Below are positions 6,001 through 9,519 of a stretch of 9,519 nt of DNA, piece by piece. Below the pieces are notes generated by a model that worked only from the letters and a program-made list of their open reading frames with translations, was not told the origin of the DNA and did not search any database. The stretch is taken from positions 18,716 through 28,234 of the forward strand of contig DNLG01000123.1 in assembly GCA_003488525.1 (NCBI GenBank). Reading direction: 5' to 3'. The stretch's first letter is position 1, and the number at the start of each line of letters is the position of its first letter. The stretch comes from Bacteroidota bacterium (lineage in GTDB: Bacteria > Bacteroidota > Ignavibacteria > Kapaibacteriales > Kapaibacteriaceae). The position numbers and the translations under genes were made by a program.

Positions 6001-7914
6001 TTACTGCGCCAGCAGCGCCTCGATCCGTGTGGTAGCTTCCTCGAGAAACTGTTCCTCCGGATGCAGTCCTACCTCCTTGAACTGGATGCGTCCGTCTTTT
6101 CCGAGATAGAACTTCGTTGGGATTCCCGTGACACCGAACTTTCGCACCACGCTGTCGTCCTTGTCCATGAACATCGGAAACGTCAGACTCGTGTTCTTGG
6201 CCATAAAGTCCTTGACGGTCTTGACGCGGTCATCGGTGCGCTCCCAGACATTGACGACGGCGATGAGTACATTCGGGTCGTCCTTGTATCGTTCATAAAG
6301 CTTCTGCAGCGAAGGGAAGGACTGGCGGCACGGACCGCACCAGGTGGCCCAGTAGTCGATGATCACCACCTTGCCCTTCCAGTCGGAGATCTTCACCGGA
6401 GTGCCGTCGAGACGCGTGAAGGTCCCCTCGATACCGGGTAGATTGAGAAACTCCTGCTGTACGCGCCGCGCCATGGCGCTACGACCTTTCGAACGCAGTA
6501 CTGATTCCTGACCGGCGATCTCTGACGAGTCTTCGCCCTGTGAGCGCAGGATCTCCCGATAAGCTTGCAGGATGCCGGGGGTGGACGATCCCGCAACGAT
6601 GGCGTTCTTGGCCACTTCCAGAGCCTTTTTGGGTTTGTCAGTAGTACGGTAGAGATCAATGAGCATCTCCCGACATCCCTTTTCGGCATCGTCACCGGCG
6701 ATCTGCATGCTCTTTTCCAGCGAAGCGATAGCATCGCCGCTGCGATTCTGAGCACGTTCGATTGCCCCCTTGACAAACAGCAAAAGCGACCGCGAGATGC
6801 GTTGCTCTTCATTCCATTCCGAAATGCCAACGTTGCGCGGACGCCTTGCCGGATCGTCCGCGGCCTTGAGACCGTCTTCGATGAGCCGGAAGGCCTGTGG
6901 ACGCAACGTGTCATTAGCACCGATGAAGTTGACTGCCTGATGATAGGTCTTAGCCGAAGCCATCGGATGCTTGTCGAGAAAATAGATCAGTTCGCGCAGT
7001 GCACCCTGCTGAGTTGTGGCCCGTGTTACAGCATCGGTGATGTTCTGCCGCGCGCTCGTTGCCGGGTAGCTCTCGAAGTGCTTCAGAACGCGCTGAATGA
7101 AGTCGCCGAGCGACTCGGCTTTGCCGATCTGCTCAAGTTCATACTGCTCAGCGGCAACACTCTTGGGGAAACGGGCCGCTGCGTCTTCCATGACGCGGCT
7201 GGCATCCTCGGTCTTGCCCTGTCCTGCATAGGCCTGTGAGATCACAATGGCCTCGATCGGTGACTTGATCTGCATCACCGACGAGGTGAGCTCGCGATAC
7301 TTGCCAGTAGCCTCTACCTCATCGAGCTCACCAACGGCCTTGGCGATCATGATGTAGTTCAGCTGCGCGACGATGTTCTTGGGATACAGACGCGATTCCT
7401 TGTTAAGCAGCTCGAGTGCTTCTTCGATGTCGTCCTTCATGCGGCATTGCACGGGAAGCTGACCTGAGCGAGCCATGGCGGCCTTCATGTGGGCCCCTTC
7501 AACATGGCGCGTGCCGTCCTTTGTGACGAGGAACTCCCAGTAGAGGTCTTTGTTGGTGTCGTACGTGCGGCCGTTACCCACCTTGACGATACCATAGACG
7601 GTGTTGCCGGCAAGCTGCAGCGACCCACTCCAGCGGCCTGACTTCCTGGTAAGTGTAACGTCGACAGCTTCAGGCGACTCGGCATCTACCGTAAAGAGGT
7701 ATGCCACGGCATGCAGGTTGCCGCCGGAGGTCATTTCCTCATCGCGGGTGTCTGCAGTGTACTCGATCGTGACCGATGTACCGGAGGTTGGACTCATCGG
7801 AAGAAATGAAACCGAACCGGCAAACAGCACCTGCGCGGTCACGAGAGAGCAGACCAGGCCAATGAACACAGTGATTGATGCTGTTTGAAGTTGTCGGAAG
7901 GGGCTCATGGACAT
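6001..7914 (-). CDS. Secreted TPR-like protein with C-terminal TlpA thioredoxin domain
   Basis: With the ATG at 7914 the protein has 637 residues. A signal peptide is clear: SPFRQ, then the hydrophobic TASITVFIGLVCSLVTA and a likely cut near LFAG. Residues about 35-140 are beta-rich and Ig-like (PMSPTSGTSVTIEY, then TLTRKSGRWSGSLQL). Residues about 160-490 are helical, with repeat-like stretches (IEEALELLNKESRLYPKN, DAIASLEKSMQIAGDDAEKG, KPKKALEVAKNAI) resembling degenerate TPRs. From about 493 comes a TlpA/AhpC-like thioredoxin fold with the redox motif WCGPC at 525-529 (bases 6328-6342) and the cis-proline in GIPT (598-601). It should exchange disulfides or act as a reductase in the periplasm, with the helical part binding a partner. 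The frame is open to 8061, but that region overlaps the upstream dehydrogenase. ATGs at 7920, 7914 and 7908 compete; 7914 is best placed after GAGG. It follows the dehydrogenase gene after 61 bases. Confidence 0.92.
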   Translation of the reverse strand: MSMSPFRQLQTASITVFIGLVCSLVTAQVLFAGSVSFLPMSPTSGTSVTIEYTADTRDEEMTSGGNLHAVAYLFTVDAESPEAVDVTLTRKSGRWSGSLQLAGNTVYGIVKVGNGRTYDTNKDLYWEFLVTKDGTRHVEGAHMKAAMARSGQLPVQCRMKDDIEEALELLNKESRLYPKNIVAQLNYIMIAKAVGELDEVEATGKYRELTSSVMQIKSPIEAIVISQAYAGQGKTEDASRVMEDAAARFPKSVAAEQYELEQIGKAESLGDFIQRVLKHFESYPATSARQNITDAVTRATTQQGALRELIYFLDKHPMASAKTYHQAVNFIGANDTLRPQAFRLIEDGLKAADDPARRPRNVGISEWNEEQRISRSLLLFVKGAIERAQNRSGDAIASLEKSMQIAGDDAEKGCREMLIDLYRTTDKPKKALEVAKNAIVAGSSTPGILQAYREILRSQGEDSSEIAGQESVLRSKGRSAMARRVQQEFLNLPGIEGTFTRLDGTPVKISDWKGKVVIIDYWATWCGPCRQSFPSLQKLYERYKDDPNVLIAVVNVWERTDDRVKTVKDFMAKNTSLTFPMFMDKDDSVVRKFGVTGIPTKFYLGKDGRIQFKEVGLHPEEQFLEEATTRIEALLAQ

Positions 7915-7920
7915 GGTCAT

Positions 7921-7924
7921 CCTC
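7921..7924 (-). promoter_or_regulatory. Ribosome binding site GAGG of the TlpA-type gene
   Basis: Read on the minus strand, GAGG lies six bases before the ATG at 7914, a standard Shine-Dalgarno spacing. It abuts the ATG at 7920 and is 12 bases from the ATG at 7908, so it favours 7914 as start. It is the only convincing Shine-Dalgarno sequence in the window. Confidence 0.5.
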
Positions 7925-7975
7925 GGGATGTTTGTGGCGCTCGTCACGCCCATAACTGCAAATGGTGATCGTTGT

Positions 7976-8707
7976 TCAGCGCACCAGGCCGTAGCCGCCG
8001 TCAACCACGATCGTCTGTCCGGTGATGTATTCCGAACACCGCGCAAAATACCGAACGGCATCGACTACGTCGTCGGCGCTACCATGCCGCTGCTTAGGGA
8101 TGCGCCGCTCGGAGACGATCGCTGATGAGGATTCTTGCTCACCCTCGAGGACGATCTGGCCTGGTGCGACGATGTTGATGCTCATTAATGGTGCTAGGCT
8201 TCTTGCCAGCGAGAGCGCAAGCGTGTGCTGCGCGGCCTTGCTGGTATTGTACGCTGCTCGATCGCTCCAGATCTCCCTGGCGCCAAGCGAGCCGAGAATG
8301 ATAACACGTCCCGTGCGTTGAAGCTCTCGGCAACGCATCTCGTAGTAGCGCGCCAATGTTAAGACCGGAATGGTGTTGACCCGTATAGCGTCCAGCAGAT
8401 CGTCCTCGTCGATATCGGCCGGAGGGGTTGCTTTTGGGAAGACTCCTGCATTGTAGACGACGACATCGGGAAATCCCATGGCGTCTTCGAGATTGGTCAG
8501 GGCGTCACGGATCTCGGAGGGAACCGTCACGTCGCACCGAACGATCTGGCAAGCTCGTTTCAGCGTAACAATCTCCCGTTGCAGCTTGAGCGCTGCGGTG
8601 ACGGAGTTGTTATACGTCAGGCCGACGTCGTATCCATCAGAGGCAAGCCCCCTGACAATTTCCGCGCCGATGCGGCGTGCGCCGGCGATGACGGCAACTA
8701 CGGGCAT
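7976..8707 (-). CDS. Short-chain dehydrogenase/reductase, pteridine-reductase-like
   Basis: This 243-residue protein is a classical SDR with a Rossmann fold. The cofactor loop is AGARRIGAEI (8-17), in place of the more usual TGxxxGxG; the arginine pair and the following GLTYNNS suggest NADPH preference. Other landmarks are CDV with D60 (adenine contact), the YNAG motif (85-88), and a complete catalytic tetrad N111, S140, Y153 and K157 (YNTSK). The C-terminus has the usual GQTIVVDGGYGL. The GARRIG loop and the APGQIVLEGE segment (181-190) recall the PTR1/FolM pteridine and dihydrofolate reductases. However, those enzymes, as I remember them, carry Asp where this one has S140, so a FabG-like or other substrate remains possible. 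The start overlaps the end of the YgfZ-like gene by ten bases, suggesting translational coupling. The neighbouring folate-binding protein is mild support for a pterin or folate role. Confidence 0.88.
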   Translation of the reverse strand: MPVVAVIAGARRIGAEIVRGLASDGYDVGLTYNNSVTAALKLQREIVTLKRACQIVRCDVTVPSEIRDALTNLEDAMGFPDVVVYNAGVFPKATPPADIDEDDLLDAIRVNTIPVLTLARYYEMRCRELQRTGRVIILGSLGAREIWSDRAAYNTSKAAQHTLALSLARSLAPLMSINIVAPGQIVLEGEQESSSAIVSERRIPKQRHGSADDVVDAVRYFARCSEYITGQTIVVDGGYGLVR

Positions 8708-9519
8708 GATGGATCAATCATCGGTGGCAGAACCAGATCAGCCGTTACCACCGTGCCAGAGTGCTCGATGCCGATGCTTGTTCCCGGATGGGCAAACTCT
8801 CCGCGCACGTATCCCAAGGCGAACCACTGTGAAGCGTCGAGACCTGCTACTGCACTTGTGACAACGCCAACGGCACTGCCGTCGGCAACAATCACATCGC
8901 CCGGGGTCACCACGCTTGGGGCGATCAGCCCCATGATGCGTTGCTTGACCTTGTTGTAGGAATCCAGCCGGGCAACGACCTCCTGTCCGATATAACAGCC
9001 TTTCGTGAACGATGTCAGGTGCAGAAGTCCGGCTTCGAGCGGATTGTATGCGAGCGTCCATTCGTGTCCGACGCGTCCCATGCCTGCCAGAACACGCACG
9101 TATTCGTCGATCTCGGCATCAAGTTCAGGTATCTGATCGTCATGAAGAACCAGTTGCTCTCGTATGGCCTGCAAAGACTGCACGGTACCGACCAGCCAGT
9201 AGGAAAGTTCGCTTGCCGACGGCATCCGAACAACCAGTAACGCGTCGTCGACCGCGCGCCACTGTGACATGGCGAGATCATTGACCGCGGTACCCAGAAG
9301 CGACTCGACAACTTCCGCAGCCCTCGGTCCCATGATCTCTATCATGGCATGCTGCTGTGTCACGTCACGAAGGCGCACATCGTCCATGATGACGTACTTT
9401 CGTATCCACGACAGGACGTCGGCAGCGGTGCCTTGCGAACCAAGCAGCAGGGCCTCTTGTTTGTCCTGAAGCAGCGTGACGACGTCGATCATTCGAGCTT
9501 TCTCCGTCAGCAGCACCGT
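8698..9519 (-). CDS. ygfZ: YgfZ/GcvT-like folate-binding protein, 5' end outside window
   Basis: The frame is open to the right edge, giving 274 codons including the stop. The signature of the YgfZ family, K-G-C-Y-x-G-Q-E, is present as KGCYIGQE at bases 8980-9003 and includes the conserved cysteine. It follows NPLEAGLLHLTSF, which matches the family pattern, and is followed by RLDSYNKVKQRIMGL. The C-terminal beta-barrel has VGVVTSAVAG and FALGYVR. The visible part starts at a position that would align with about residue 65 of Escherichia coli YgfZ, so a GTG at 9514-9516 is unlikely to be the real start and the N-terminal part lies outside. YgfZ binds tetrahydrofolate and helps make or repair certain Fe-S enzymes such as MiaB. 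It heads a probable operon with the dehydrogenase and the TlpA-type protein. Confidence 0.9.
   Translation of the reverse strand, partial: TVLLTEKARMIDVVTLLQDKQEALLLGSQGTAADVLSWIRKYVIMDDVRLRDVTQQHAMIEIMGPRAAEVVESLLGTAVNDLAMSQWRAVDDALLVVRMPSASELSYWLVGTVQSLQAIREQLVLHDDQIPELDAEIDEYVRVLAGMGRVGHEWTLAYNPLEAGLLHLTSFTKGCYIGQEVVARLDSYNKVKQRIMGLIAPSVVTPGDVIVADGSAVGVVTSAVAGLDASQWFALGYVRGEFAHPGTSIGIEHSGTVVTADLVLPPMIDPSCP

Noticed and set aside
6565..7239. A 224-codon open frame on the plus strand.
   Set aside because: It is antisense to the helical region of the TlpA-type gene, with no motif or start signal to support it.
7915..8061. N-terminal extension of the TlpA-type protein by 49 residues.
   Set aside because: It would overlap the dehydrogenase gene by 86 bases and place a polar stretch ahead of a good signal peptide; the ATG at 7914 has a suitable GAGG.
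9514..9516. GTG as the start of the YgfZ-like gene.
   Set aside because: The frame stays open to the edge and the family has roughly 65 more residues before this point, so the gene is cut by the window.

Overview
The window is a densely coding stretch of moderately GC-rich bacterial DNA. It has seven protein genes in three transcription units and no RNA genes, CRISPR arrays, insertion sequences or prophage. The gene content points to the Bacteroidota or a close FCB relative (Ignavibacteria or Kapabacteria type). It includes a TonB-dependent receptor with an N-terminal carboxypeptidase-regulatory-like domain, translationally coupled to a DUF4249-type lipoprotein. It also has a long-loop dicluster ferredoxin and a large periplasmic TlpA-type thioredoxin, with almost no Shine-Dalgarno sequences and one TAnnTTTG-like -7 promoter element. 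The assignment rests on recognised families, not on a database search.

Left unit, minus strand (1-2847): the TonB-dependent outer-membrane receptor is followed, with a one-base TGATG stop/start overlap, by the DUF4249-like surface lipoprotein, which runs off the left edge. Together they look like an uptake or ligand-capture pair of unknown substrate. The first ATG of the receptor leaves a truncated signal peptide, so translation probably begins at a CTG ten codons upstream.

Middle unit, plus strand (2934-5982): a short divergent region carries a -7-like promoter element. It is followed by a 2[4Fe-4S] ferredoxin, a YtcJ-like metal-dependent amidohydrolase three bases later, and a protein with ATP-grasp-like motifs that overlaps the amidohydrolase by four bases. 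The spacing suggests a co-translated unit. The pairing of an amidohydrolase with an uncharacterised putative ATP-dependent ligase is the least explained part of the window.

Right unit, minus strand (6001-9519): a YgfZ/GcvT-like folate-binding protein (5' end beyond the window) overlaps a short-chain dehydrogenase with pteridine-reductase-like features by ten bases. After a 61-base gap comes a secreted protein with an N-terminal beta-rich domain, a helical TPR-like middle and a C-terminal TlpA thioredoxin domain. It converges on the middle unit with only 18 bases between stop codons. YgfZ next to a possible pteridine reductase suggests a folate/Fe-S maintenance theme. I see ordinary gene families in plausible operons and no clear defence, mobile or toxin system.
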